Positions 45,268-54,539 are shown, numbered from the stretch's first letter. The stretch is DNA of 64,000 nucleotides from Parvularcula sp. (GCA_002704915.1 PAIP01000027.1:37341-101340), one strand, 5' to 3'. Translations and numbers: made by a program. The notes: generated from the letters alone by a model not told the origin.

Positions 45268-47988
45268 ATGGGCGCGCTCAGTTTCACATCGCCGTTTTTG
45301 CTGCTGGCGCTTTTCACGCTGCCGCTGATCTGGCTCCTGTTGCGCGCAACGCCGCCATCGCCGAAGCGCGAGAATTTTCCGGCCTTCATTATCCTGCGTC
45401 AGTTGAAGACGGCGGATGAAACGCCGGACCGCACGCCATGGTGGTTGCTCTTGATGCGGCTCCTGCTGGCGGCGCTGATCATTCTCGCGCTGGCGGGTCC
45501 TGTCCTGAACGCCCCGACCCCGAATGCCCAGACCGGACCCATGCTGGTCGTCGTGGACAATAGCTGGGCCGCGGCGCAGCACTGGCGCACGCGTCAGGAT
45601 GCGTTGCGCGAAGCCGCGGCGGAAGCCGCGCAGGCCGATCGGCAAGTGTTTATCCTGACGACCGCGCCGGAAGAAACGCCCGCGCGCCTTGAACCTATGA
45701 GCGGCGAAGCGGCGAGCGCCTTCGCCGATACGATGACGCCGGCGCCGTTTGCGGCGGACCGCGCGGGCGCCGCTGAACGACTCTCGGATCTGGACCGCTA
45801 TTTCACCGCCGGCGCCGAAATTCGCTGGCTGTCGGACGGGCTTGGCGGCGATGGCGCCGCCGCGCTTGCCAATGCGCTGTCCGAACGCGGCGACCTTGCG
45901 ATCTTCAATGACCCGCGCGCGCCGAAATATCGGTTGCAGCCTTTGCCGGCGTCGGAAAACGCCCTCGCCTATCGGGTCGGGCGTCTGGATGCGAGCGCTG
46001 AAGCCGAAGGGGCCATTTCCGCAACGGCGCGCGACGGCCGCGAACTCGCCCGCTCCGATTTCGAATTCGCCGCCGGCGAAACCTCCCGCGACGTCACGCT
46101 CAACGTTCCCCTTGCTCTGGCGAACGAACTTTCCATAACCCGCATCGAAGGCGTTTCCTCCGCTGGCGCCGTGCGCCTTGCCGACGCCCGCGACCGCCGG
46201 GCGCTGATCGGTTTGGCAAGAAACCTTGAAAGCAATCGCGACGATTTGCTGAAAGGCGATCACTATATTCGCGAGGCGCTGGCGCCCTATGCGTCTTTTC
46301 TTGAAGACGATCTATCGCGGCTGCTGGAAGCCGACGTTTCCGTCATCGTTCTCGATGACATTGGCCGGCTGCGCCCTCAAGAAAGCGAGGCCCTGTCGGC
46401 ATGGGTCGAGCGCGGCGGGGTTCTGATCCGCTTTGCGGGACCCGTTCTCGCCGAAGCTGCACAGGACCGGGAGCCTGACCTCATCCCCGCACCGTTGCGC
46501 GGCGGCGGACGCGCCTTTGGCGGAGCGCTCACCTGGGACACGCCGCAGCATCTCGACGTCTTTCCGCCTGAAAGTCCTTTTGCCGGTCTCGATGTTCCAA
46601 GCGACGTTCTCATCAAGCGTCAGGTGCTGGCCGAGCCTGGCGGCGAGACCACCGAGCGTACCTGGGCGCGGCTGAAAGACGGCACGCCCCTCGTCACCGG
46701 CATGCGCCAGGGCGAGGGCGTGATGGCGCTCTTTCATGTAACGGCGACGCCCGCCTGGTCCGACCTGCCGCTTTCCGGTCTCTTCATCGATATGCTCCGT
46801 AGGCTGACATTCCTGTCGGCGCTCGGCCCCGAAGCCGCCGATGACGGCGAGGACGCGCGCTACGCCCCCTTGCGGCTCCTCACCGGCGAGGGCCGCATGA
46901 CCCGGCCCGGAGACAGCGCGCACGCCCTCACCGCCGCGGAACTGGCGCGCCCCGCCTCGCCCCAGCGACAGCCCGGCTTTTACGGCGCGCCCGAGGCGCC
47001 GCTCGCCCTCAACGCCATTGAGGCCGACGCGCCCTTCGAACCGCTTTCCATTCCGGGCGCCGCCATCCAGCCCTACGCCGCAGCGCCGCCGGTTTCCCTT
47101 AGCCCGCCGCTCATATTGATCGCACTGCTCTTGCTGCTCGCCGACGGCGTGCTCGCCCTTTTCCTCAGCGGCCGCCTCAACTGGCGGCCTGCCGCTGCGG
47201 CGATGCTGGCGTTCGGCGTCATGGCCGCGCCCGCGGATCGCGCCCTGGCGCAGCCGCTGGATGCGCCGATTGACGAGAAAATCGCCGAAGCGGCGCTGAC
47301 GACCCGGCTCGCCTATATCGCCACGGGTGATTCCTCCATAGACACCCTCGCGGAACAGGGACTTGCTGCGCTGAGCCGCGAACTTTACCGGCGCACTGCC
47401 ATCGAGCCCGCGGCGCCAGAGCGCATCGATCCCGATACGGACGATCTTTCCGTCTATTCCTTTCTTTACTGGCCCATTGCGCCCGGCGCAGAGACGCCGT
47501 CCGACGCCGCGCTCGCCAATATCGAGAACTTCATGCGCTTCGGCGGCCTCCTCCTGATCGACACGCGCGACGATGAACGCGCCGTCGGCGCCGGATCGAC
47601 GCCCGAGGGCCAGGCCCTGCAACGCATTCTGAGCGAGCTCGACATTCCTCCGTTAAGGCCCGTCGATGACAATCACGTGCTGACGCGCTCATTCTATCTG
47701 TTGAACTCACTCTACGGGCGCAACAACAACAATCCGGTCTGGGTCGAAGCCGACTCGAGCGGCTCCAATGACGGCGTCACGGCGCTCATCATCGGCGGTC
47801 GCGACTGGGCCGGGGCCTGGGCGGCGGACAGTTTCGGCCGGCCCGTGCGACCCATGGGAACCGGCGGCCCGCGCGCGCGCGAGTTCGCCTATCGCGCCGG
47901 CGTCAATATGGTGATGGTCGCCTTTACCGGAAACTACAAGTCCGATCAGGTGCATACGCCGATCCTTCTGGAGCGGCTCGGCAAGTGA
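45268..47988 (+). CDS. BatA/DUF4159 fusion membrane protein
   Basis: A 906-residue protein starting 3 bases after the DUF58 stop. The N-terminal two-helix BatA module (SFTSPFLLLALFTLPLIWLL near 5-24 and WWLLLMRLLLAALIILALAG near 58-77) precedes a VWA-like region (LVVVDNSWAA). Another helix (ILIALLLLLADGVLALFL) lies near 612-630, and a C-terminal DUF4159 domain follows (YSFLYWPIAP, FMRFGGLLLIDTRDDE, FYLLNSLYGR). The VWA part lacks a clear DxSxS metal site: DNSWA is all that remains. The protein presumably acts in the envelope as partner of MoxR. Confidence 0.82.
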   Translation: MGALSFTSPFLLLALFTLPLIWLLLRATPPSPKRENFPAFIILRQLKTADETPDRTPWWLLLMRLLLAALIILALAGPVLNAPTPNAQTGPMLVVVDNSWAAAQHWRTRQDALREAAAEAAQADRQVFILTTAPEETPARLEPMSGEAASAFADTMTPAPFAADRAGAAERLSDLDRYFTAGAEIRWLSDGLGGDGAAALANALSERGDLAIFNDPRAPKYRLQPLPASENALAYRVGRLDASAEAEGAISATARDGRELARSDFEFAAGETSRDVTLNVPLALANELSITRIEGVSSAGAVRLADARDRRALIGLARNLESNRDDLLKGDHYIREALAPYASFLEDDLSRLLEADVSVIVLDDIGRLRPQESEALSAWVERGGVLIRFAGPVLAEAAQDREPDLIPAPLRGGGRAFGGALTWDTPQHLDVFPPESPFAGLDVPSDVLIKRQVLAEPGGETTERTWARLKDGTPLVTGMRQGEGVMALFHVTATPAWSDLPLSGLFIDMLRRLTFLSALGPEAADDGEDARYAPLRLLTGEGRMTRPGDSAHALTAAELARPASPQRQPGFYGAPEAPLALNAIEADAPFEPLSIPGAAIQPYAAAPPVSLSPPLILIALLLLLADGVLALFLSGRLNWRPAAAAMLAFGVMAAPADRALAQPLDAPIDEKIAEAALTTRLAYIATGDSSIDTLAEQGLAALSRELYRRTAIEPAAPERIDPDTDDLSVYSFLYWPIAPGAETPSDAALANIENFMRFGGLLLIDTRDDERAVGAGSTPEGQALQRILSELDIPPLRPVDDNHVLTRSFYLLNSLYGRNNNNPVWVEADSSGSNDGVTALIIGGRDWAGAWAADSFGRPVRPMGTGGPRAREFAYRAGVNMVMVAFTGNYKSDQVHTPILLERLGK

Positions 47989-50087
47989 CGACCCTTCCTT
48001 TCAACATCGTGCTCGATCCGATGCTGCCCCCTTGGGCGCTGATCGCCGCCGTCGTCGCCGGCGCCGCCTTTGCGATCCTCTCGCTCATCCGCAACTGGAA
48101 AAGCGGCATCGCCCGCGCTGTCGCCATCGCCGCGCTCCTGATCATGCTGGCCGGCCCGATGATCCGCGAAGCGGAAACGACGCCGCTCAATGACATTGCG
48201 CTCATCCTTGTGGATGAAAGCGCGAGCCAGTCTCTCGACGACCGCGATGCGGTGACACAAGCGGCGGCCGAGCGGCTCGCCCAGCGCATTGAAGCGCTCG
48301 ACAATGTCGATGTGGAAATCATTCGATTTGGCGGCGAAGAAGAAACGCTGACAGTTAACGCCATCGGACAAGCCGTGGCCGACACGCCCCGCCAGCGTCT
48401 TGGCGCCGTTTTCGTGGTGACGGACGGACAGGCCGCCGACGCGGACGAGGCCATAGGCGGTCTCGACATCGATGCGCCGGTTCATATCCTGACCACGGGC
48501 GCAGCGCTTGAATCCGACCGCAAGATCACGCTCGTCAACGCCCCGCGTTACGGCATTGTGCGCCAGCCCGTGCGCGTCACCTTCCGCATCGACGATGTGG
48601 GGCGTGAGGGCGCACCCCTCGACGATGCCCGCGCGCCTATGGTGACCCTGCGCATGGATGGCGAGGAAATCCTGCGCGAAGCGGTTCCCATCGGCGCCGA
48701 GGCCGGATTCGACGTGCCGCTGACACGGCCCGGCCAGACCATCATCGAACTGGAGGTGGCCGAACGCCCCGGCGAGCTGACGACGCGCAACAACATCGCG
48801 GTTCTCCCCATCACCGCCGTGCGCGACCGGTTGCGCGTCTTGCTGATCTCCGGCGAACCGCATCCTGGCGAACGCGTATGGCGCAATCTCCTGAAGTCGG
48901 ACCCGGCGGTCGATCTCGTTCACTTCACTATATTACGTCCCATCGACAAGAATGACGGCACGCCGGTCGATGAACTGGCGCTCATTCCCTTTCCGCAGGA
49001 CGAACTTTTCATCGACAAGCTCGACGAATTCGACCTCCTGATTTTCGACCGCTACGCCTATCGCGGCGTGCTGTCGTCTTTCCACTTCGACAATATCGCG
49101 CGCTTCGTCGACAATGGCGGGGCCGTGCTGATCGCGTCGGGCCCCGAATATAACGGCGCCTTGAGCCTCGCGAACCGCCGCAATCTGACCTTTATCCTGC
49201 CCGCCTTGCCTGCGGGCTCGGCAATAGAGGAAAGCTTCCGGCCGGAAGTGACCGACCTTGGCGAGCGCCATCCGGTGACCGCCGATCTCCCCGACGCTGA
49301 CATCTGGGGGCGGTGGTTGCGCGTCATGCCGGTCGCCAAAATGCGCGGCGAAACCCTGATGACCGGTCCCAACGATGCGCCCCTTCTTATTCTGGACCGC
49401 ATCGGCGACGGGCGCGTGGGCCTGTTTCTTTCCGATCATGTCTGGCTCTGGGCGCGCGGCTTTGATGGCGGCGGCCCCCATGCGGAGCTCCTGCGGCGCA
49501 TCGCCCACTGGCTGATGAAGGAGCCTGAGCTTGAAGAAGAAGCCCTCTCCCTGCGCGAAGTGAATGGCGATCTGGTGATCGAACGGCGGACGATTGAGGA
49601 CGAGCCTCCGGCGGTGACGCTGACCCGGCCCGACGGGGAAACGGCCGAGTTCGATCTGGAGGAAACCGCGCCCGGCCGCTTCACCACGCGGTTGAGCGCG
49701 CCCTCGCGCGGGCTTTACCGGGCGACGTCAGGCGAGCTCTTCGCCATCGGCGTCATTGGCCTCGAAGCCGCGCCGGAATTTCAGAATGTCGTTTCAACGT
49801 CGAAGCCCCTTTCTCCCCTCGCCGAGGATAGCGGTGGCGGCGTGTTCGCTATCCGCGAGGGTAACGGCGCCGCCCTGCCCGACCTTCGCCGGGTCCGCGG
49901 CGACAAAGCGGGGCGCGCCGGATCGTCCTGGGCCGGGATCGTGGAACAACGTGCGGAGCGTGTTGAAACAGTGAGGGATGCGCCGCTGGCCCCCGCCCTT
50001 TTCTGGCTGTTTATCATCGCCGCAGCCCTGTTGATCGCATGGGGCCTTGAGGGCGGGCGCTTCACACGCAGGCGGTTACAGGGTTAA
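47985..50087 (+). CDS. Large membrane protein with VWA-like and glutamine-amidotransferase-like domains
   Basis: A 700-residue protein from a GTG that overlaps the previous stop by GTGA. Two helices (ALIAAVVAGAAFAILSLI and AVAIAALLIMLAGPMI) lie near residues 18-58, then a VWA-like segment (ALILVDESASQSL, VFVVTDGQA) with DESAS close to a DxSxS metal site. A beta-rich region follows, then a class I glutamine-amidotransferase-like fold (LRVLLISGEPHPGE, LLIFDRYAYR, VDNGGAVLIASGPE) without a visible Cys nucleophile. A final helix (LFWLFIIAAALLIAWGL) ends the protein. It is usually the last gene of such clusters. Confidence 0.78.
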   Translation: MTTLPFNIVLDPMLPPWALIAAVVAGAAFAILSLIRNWKSGIARAVAIAALLIMLAGPMIREAETTPLNDIALILVDESASQSLDDRDAVTQAAAERLAQRIEALDNVDVEIIRFGGEEETLTVNAIGQAVADTPRQRLGAVFVVTDGQAADADEAIGGLDIDAPVHILTTGAALESDRKITLVNAPRYGIVRQPVRVTFRIDDVGREGAPLDDARAPMVTLRMDGEEILREAVPIGAEAGFDVPLTRPGQTIIELEVAERPGELTTRNNIAVLPITAVRDRLRVLLISGEPHPGERVWRNLLKSDPAVDLVHFTILRPIDKNDGTPVDELALIPFPQDELFIDKLDEFDLLIFDRYAYRGVLSSFHFDNIARFVDNGGAVLIASGPEYNGALSLANRRNLTFILPALPAGSAIEESFRPEVTDLGERHPVTADLPDADIWGRWLRVMPVAKMRGETLMTGPNDAPLLILDRIGDGRVGLFLSDHVWLWARGFDGGGPHAELLRRIAHWLMKEPELEEEALSLREVNGDLVIERRTIEDEPPAVTLTRPDGETAEFDLEETAPGRFTTRLSAPSRGLYRATSGELFAIGVIGLEAAPEFQNVVSTSKPLSPLAEDSGGGVFAIREGNGAALPDLRRVRGDKAGRAGSSWAGIVEQRAERVETVRDAPLAPALFWLFIIAAALLIAWGLEGGRFTRRRLQG

Positions 50088-50206
50088 CTCACATCAACCC
50101 TGTTATGCCTTCCGGCATTCACAAAATTTACCCAATTGTTTAACGGCCTTTAAGTGCGCCCTGTCCTAATCTGACGCGAATTCAGTCATGCATGAGGAGC
50201 TGTCGC
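50088..50206. promoter_or_regulatory. Probable promoter region of the 50207 gene
   Basis: An AT-rich 119-base gap, with AAAATTTACCCAATTGTTTAAC near 50122-50143, preceding a strong TGAGGAGC ribosome site. No sigma-factor consensus is convincing. Confidence 0.35.
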
Positions 50207-50875
50207 GTGGCGTTTGCGATCAATAAAAACAGCGGGGCCCAGGAAAAGCGGCGCAGCCCGCTCGCCGGGTGGCTCGGCAAGAAAAACACTCAGTCTACAG
50301 ATGAAATGCCGGCGATGGATGTGGCGGGTGGCCTTGACCGCGCGCTCAAGAACCGCAGGGCCGTGATCAATGAAAACCACTCGGACGAACAGGAAAACCC
50401 TGTGCGTGAGGCGCTGGCCGCGATCGAGGCAGCGCTTTACGCCATTGACCGCGTGCGCGACATTCTGGAACAGGCTTGCGAGGTCGCGCTTTCGGCCAAA
50501 GACGTCGATGAAGCAGGCGGACGCGCCCTTCTCGCCGAGAGCTATGACGAGTTGCGCCTTTCGATCAATGAGGCGCTCGAGAAGATCGATCCCCGCGCCT
50601 CCGTGCTTATCGGCAAGGGCCAGCGCCATATCGATGTGACGCTTGCGGGCCGCGCGCGCTACTCCGTGTCGCCTTTCCGTCTCGATGTCAGCGAAAAGGG
50701 TCTCGACCTGCCCCCGCCGGCTGACGCCTTTGCGACCTATGAGGAAATCGACGATATTCTCGATCACCTCGACAAGGCTTTGGGCCGCGCCGACCGCGCC
50801 GCCGCAAGCTATTGCCGGGATGCGCAATATCTTATCGCCCGGATGAAAGCGGATCTGGCGAACGACGCCGCTTGA
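50207..50875 (+). CDS. Hypothetical protein, helical, flagellin-like start
   Basis: A 222-residue protein from a GTG (MAFAINKNSGAQEKRRSPLA) 7 bases after GAGGAG. It is mostly helical and charged; no membrane helix or signal peptide. The AINKNSGA start recalls the SINTNSGA of alphaproteobacterial flagellins, and the C-terminal helix (DILDHLDKALGRADRAAAS) recalls flagellin ends, but the chain lacks a clear flagellin domain. It stands alone between the Bat-like cluster and queD. Function unknown. Confidence 0.6.
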   Translation: MAFAINKNSGAQEKRRSPLAGWLGKKNTQSTDEMPAMDVAGGLDRALKNRRAVINENHSDEQENPVREALAAIEAALYAIDRVRDILEQACEVALSAKDVDEAGGRALLAESYDELRLSINEALEKIDPRASVLIGKGQRHIDVTLAGRARYSVSPFRLDVSEKGLDLPPPADAFATYEEIDDILDHLDKALGRADRAAASYCRDAQYLIARMKADLANDAA

Positions 50876-50884
50876 GCCGCACCG

Positions 50885-51241
50885 TTAGAGCAGGTGGACG
50901 CAACTCTCGCCGATGGACGGGCGCGACACCCGGACTTCGGCGAGCCCCGGAAATTGCGGCTTCAGTTTTTCCGCGGCCCATCTGCAGATATTTTCAAGCG
51001 TGGGGCGCTCTAGACCTTCGACCTCGTTCAAAAGGCGATGATCGAGCGCCTCATGCAGCCCTTGCAGGGCTTCGGCGACATCCCCGAAATCAACGACCCA
51101 TCCGGTTTCTTCCTGCGGCTCGCCCTCGATCACCACTTCCAGCGTAAAGGAATGTCCATGCAGCCGCGCGTAAGGACGCGCGTCCGGGTCATGATCCAGA
51201 TAGTGCGCGGCGTCGAAACTCATCGACTTGACGATGCGCAT
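50885..51241 (-). CDS. queD: 6-carboxytetrahydropterin synthase-like QueD
   Basis: This 118-residue protein of the PTPS/QueD family keeps the zinc histidines (His13, and His28 and His30 in RLHGHSF), the Asp67-His68 pair in EALDHRLLNE, and the late Glu in SIGES. The usual catalytic Cys of the C-x3-HGH motif is Tyr24 here (PYARLHGH). QueD converts dihydroneopterin triphosphate into the carboxypterin that feeds QueE in the queuosine path. The adjacent queE supports this role despite the missing Cys. Confidence 0.85.
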   Translation of the reverse strand: MRIVKSMSFDAAHYLDHDPDARPYARLHGHSFTLEVVIEGEPQEETGWVVDFGDVAEALQGLHEALDHRLLNEVEGLERPTLENICRWAAEKLKPQFPGLAEVRVSRPSIGESCVHLL

Positions 51242-51280
51242 GGGGTTGTCCTCTTCAACATGTTGCGTCCGCGGCGCGCC

Positions 51281-51916
51281 CTACGGGATGCCCAGCAATT
51301 TGTGGGTCTGGAGGCTGAGGCGCCATTGCGGATGGGTCCGGCAATATTCAATCGCGGCGGCGGTCTCCTCCGCGCGCGAAGGCCCGTCCATAGGCTGCAA
51401 AAAGAAAAAGTCAAATGCGAGGGCCTCATATGCCTCCGGCGGCGCGTCCGCCTGATGGTAAACGAGCTTTAGTTCATGCCCCGAACGCTGGACCAGCGGC
51501 GCGGTGGATTTGGGGCTGACGCAGATCCAGTCGATCCCCTCCGGCGCGGCGATGGTGCCGTTGGTTTCCACCGCGATTTCAAATCCTGCCGCGTGAAGGG
51601 CGTCGATCAGCGGGGCGTCGAGTTGCAGGAGCGGCTCGCCGCCAGTGCAGACCACGTAAGGCCGCCCCTCTTTCAGATTAGGCCAATGCCCGGCGACGGC
51701 CATGGCGAGGCTTGGCGCGTCGGCGAACTTGCCGCCGCCCGGCCCGTCGGTTCCGACAAAATCCGTATCGCAAAAGGAGCAGACCGCTTTCTCCCGGTCG
51801 CGTTCAAGGCCCGACCAGAGATTGCAGCCCGCAAAGCGCAGGAACACGGCCGGGCGCCCGGCCTGCGCGCCCTCACCCTGCAGCGTGTAATAGATTTCCT
51901 TGACCGCATAGCTCAT
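51281..51916 (-). CDS. queE: 7-carboxy-7-deazaguanine synthase QueE
   Basis: A 211-residue radical SAM enzyme with the unusual cluster spacing C-x14-C-x2-C: CNLWSG, then VCSFCDTDF, as in Burkholderia-type QueE. YTLQGEGAQAGRPAVFLRFA near the start and VVCTGGEPLLQLD follow. It contracts the carboxypterin ring to the deazaguanine precursor of queuosine in tRNA. The order queE-queD on one strand with a 39-base gap suggests a common transcript. Confidence 0.94.
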   Translation of the reverse strand: MSYAVKEIYYTLQGEGAQAGRPAVFLRFAGCNLWSGLERDREKAVCSFCDTDFVGTDGPGGGKFADAPSLAMAVAGHWPNLKEGRPYVVCTGGEPLLQLDAPLIDALHAAGFEIAVETNGTIAAPEGIDWICVSPKSTAPLVQRSGHELKLVYHQADAPPEAYEALAFDFFFLQPMDGPSRAEETAAAIEYCRTHPQWRLSLQTHKLLGIP

Positions 51917-52050
51917 CGGCCGGGTTTTAGGCGAAAGCCGCGCGCGGACATAGCGCCAGAGGCGAAAAAACCGGAGCGGCGTTGACTATGCCCGCCAAAT
52001 GGGGACGATCCCTGCGGGGGCAAGTATTACAAAGTATAGAGTGATTTTTT
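51917..52050. promoter_or_regulatory. Divergent promoter region queE / S41 peptidase
   Basis: 134 bases; an AT-rich stretch (AAGTATTACAAAGTATAGAGTG near 52020-52041) lies just ahead of the peptidase start. No riboswitch fold (preQ1 or other) was recognised. Confidence 0.35.
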
Positions 52051-53694
52051 GTGGCGACCGGACAAAGACCCTGGGGACTGAAATTTTGGGTTTGCTTCAC
52101 GTTGGTCTTGACCGCATGCGGGGGCGGAGGGGGCAATCCGCCGCCCCCGGTCTCGCCGAACCCGCCGCCGCCGCCGACCAATAATTCCGGGCCGACCTGG
52201 ACAGCGGGCGTTTACGAGTCCGCCAGCATTTTCCAGGACCGGTGCGAAACTGTGCGCACCGGCGTCGACCTTGAAGGCAATCCCTTTCCGGATCGCGGCG
52301 GATCGACGCTCGAAGAAAATTTCTGGCTGCGATCCTGGACCCACGAAACCTATCTCTGGAATGATGAAGTCGTCGACCGCAATCCGGCGAATTACGCCGA
52401 TCCGGTGAATTATTTCGGCGTCCTGAAAACCACCGCGACGACGCCATCCGGCAAACCCAAAGACGACTTCCATTTCAGCCAGCCGACGGAAGAATTCCTG
52501 AAGGAAAGGAACTCCGCGCCGGAAGCGGAATACGGCGCCGCTTTCATCGCCCTTTCCGCGACGCCGCCGCGCGATATCCGCGTCATCTATACCGACGCCG
52601 GCACGCCGGCTTCGGACACGGTGATGGGCGTTCCCAATTTCATCAGAGGAACGCGCATTCTCGAAGTGGACGGCGTCGATCTGGTGAATGCCGATACGCA
52701 AGCGGAAGTCGACACCATCAATGACGGCCTGTTTCCGCAGAATGCAGGTGAAATGCATAGTTTCGTCGTTCAAGACCCCGGCGCAGCGACAACGCGCACG
52801 GTGATGATGATTTCCGAAGATCTGGCGCCGCCCGCCGTAAACCGCACGGCGGTCATCAATACGCCATCGGGCGATGTAGGCTATGTGCTAATCACCACCT
52901 TCAGCCCCTTCCAGTCCGAAGAAGATATTTCCGACGCCATCGCCGATATGGCGACGGCAGGCGTTTCGGATCTCGTCCTCGATCTACGCTACAATGGCGG
53001 CGGCCTTCTCGCGATTTCCTCGCAGCTCGGATACATGGTCGCCGGCGCTACGCGAACCAATGGCAAAGTGTTCGAACGATTGCGATTCAATGACGATGCG
53101 GGCGGGGTGAATCCGGTAACAGGCTCCACCAACAACGCCTCGCCTTTTTACAGCGCAGGTCTTGGTTTTTCCGTGTCCGAAGGCGCGCCCTTGCCCAGCC
53201 TCAATCTCGACCGTGTCTTTATTCTGGCGACTGACTGGACCTGCAGCGCCAGCGAGGCGGTGATAAACGGTCTGCGCGGCGTTGATGTTGAAGTGATCCT
53301 GATTGGCCGCACCACCTGCGGGAAACCTTACGGTTTTTATCCGGAGGATAATTGCGGCGAGACCTATTACACGATCCAGTTTCAGGGCGTGAACGAAAAA
53401 GGTTTCGGCGATTATGCAGACGGCTTCGTCCCCATGAATTCAAGCGCAAGCTTTGGCGTCAAACTGCCGGGCTGCGTTGTCGATGACGATCTCGATCACG
53501 ACCTTGGCGACGAGAGTGAAGCTTTGCTCGCCGCGGCCTTGCAGTATCGCGAATTCGGAACCTGTCCCACGCCACCGCCTTCGGCGGTCATCAAGAAAGC
53601 GCTGGCCAAGGAGCAAGGCGCGAGGGCGCTTGATTTGCGCCCTGGCCTGCGTGTCATGAAAAACAACCGCGATATGAGGATGCCGCGAGAATGA
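52051..53694 (+). CDS. S41 family C-terminal-processing peptidase, lipoprotein
   Basis: A 547-residue protein from a GTG. The signal peptide ends at the lipobox LTAC, followed by a Gly/Pro/Asn-rich spacer, so it is probably membrane-anchored. A PDZ-like region (NFIRGTRILEVDGVDLV) precedes the protease core: LRYNGGG, catalytic Ser in TDWTCSASEAVINGL near residue 396, and Lys in TTCGKPYGF near 423. This Ser/Lys pair marks S41. A small lipoprotein gene overlaps its stop. Target proteins are unknown. Confidence 0.88.
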   Translation: MATGQRPWGLKFWVCFTLVLTACGGGGGNPPPPVSPNPPPPPTNNSGPTWTAGVYESASIFQDRCETVRTGVDLEGNPFPDRGGSTLEENFWLRSWTHETYLWNDEVVDRNPANYADPVNYFGVLKTTATTPSGKPKDDFHFSQPTEEFLKERNSAPEAEYGAAFIALSATPPRDIRVIYTDAGTPASDTVMGVPNFIRGTRILEVDGVDLVNADTQAEVDTINDGLFPQNAGEMHSFVVQDPGAATTRTVMMISEDLAPPAVNRTAVINTPSGDVGYVLITTFSPFQSEEDISDAIADMATAGVSDLVLDLRYNGGGLLAISSQLGYMVAGATRTNGKVFERLRFNDDAGGVNPVTGSTNNASPFYSAGLGFSVSEGAPLPSLNLDRVFILATDWTCSASEAVINGLRGVDVEVILIGRTTCGKPYGFYPEDNCGETYYTIQFQGVNEKGFGDYADGFVPMNSSASFGVKLPGCVVDDDLDHDLGDESEALLAAALQYREFGTCPTPPPSAVIKKALAKEQGARALDLRPGLRVMKNNRDMRMPRE

Positions 53695-54047
53695 TGCGGG
53701 CAAACCTGCTTATGATCCTTGCCGCCGCTGCGCTCTCTGGCGGTTGCCAGACCGTTTCGCCGAAAACGCCGGCCGTGCTGACGCATGACGACGCCCAAAC
53801 GCTCGATCAGGTGAAATCGGTGCTGGCGGCGGCTTTGGGCCGTGCGTCCATCGACCTCGGACCCGGCGACCTCACGGAGAGTTCAGTCATTTCGGTATTG
53901 CCGCCGCCGCTTGCCTCGCGCGAAGACCGCAGCCTGGCGAGACCCGTGATCTTCGACATGATGATGTCGGGGGAGGCCTGTTATGCGGTGAGGCGCGACA
54001 CGGGCGACGCCTATGAACTTGGCGTTCCCTGCAAGGCGACACGATAA
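53691..54047 (+). CDS. Small putative lipoprotein
   Basis: This 118-residue protein has a signal peptide with a GGCQ lipobox (LAAAALSGGCQT). The remainder (DDAQTLDQVKSVLAAALGRA, SVISVLPPP, ACYAVRRDTGDAYELGVPC) is not a family I recognise. The ATG overlaps the S41 peptidase stop by ATGA, so the two are translationally coupled and the protein may assist the protease. Confidence 0.7.
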   Translation: MMRANLLMILAAAALSGGCQTVSPKTPAVLTHDDAQTLDQVKSVLAAALGRASIDLGPGDLTESSVISVLPPPLASREDRSLARPVIFDMMMSGEACYAVRRDTGDAYELGVPCKATR

Positions 54048-54050
54048 GCT

Positions 54051-54494
54051 CTAATCCGCCCGGCCGCCGAGATGCAGCTTGCCGACGACATCGAACAGGA
54101 AGGCGGCGGACAGACCAAACAGCAACAGTCCGTTCGCCGCAGCCGCGCCTGACAAAAGACGCCATTCATCGGGCAGCAACACATCGCCAAAACCGAGCGT
54201 CGTGAAGGACGCGCCGGCGAAATAGAGCGACGTCTCCCATGTGTCGAACATTCCGTAATAATAGAACAGGCCCGCCCACATGCCGATTTCCAGCATGTGG
54301 GCGAACATCAGCCATAAAACGAGAAGAACCAGCACCGCCGTATCGCGAAAGAAACGCAACGCGCCATGGCTTCGCGCCTTGGTGACGCGAAACACCGCCG
54401 CCGCAGCAGCGACAAAGACGCCATGAGTAAACGTCGTCGCCGAAATGATGACGCTGTTGATCAGCAGTTGATGAAAAACGCCGGCGCTGTCCAT
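54051..54494 (-). CDS. Two-pore-helix potassium channel-like protein
   Basis: A 147-residue membrane protein with several hydrophobic segments. The pore loop reads AGASFTTLGFGDVLLP near residues 93-108, a variant of the TVGYGD selectivity filter (TLGFGD). It lacks a cytoplasmic RCK domain. It may be an ion channel of the Ion_trans_2 family; K+ specificity is inferred. Confidence 0.75.
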   Translation of the reverse strand: MDSAGVFHQLLINSVIISATTFTHGVFVAAAAAVFRVTKARSHGALRFFRDTAVLVLLVLWLMFAHMLEIGMWAGLFYYYGMFDTWETSLYFAGASFTTLGFGDVLLPDEWRLLSGAAAANGLLLFGLSAAFLFDVVGKLHLGGRAD

Positions 54495-54539
54495 GAAATC
54501 CCTCGCTCCCGCTACCTAACAGGAGTCGAGGCCGGAAAT

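Noticed and set aside
50140..50153. Possible CtrA box upstream of the 50207 gene
   Set aside because: TTAA-CGGCCT-TTAA has a 6-base spacer, while the CtrA consensus uses 7, and there is no supporting neighbour.
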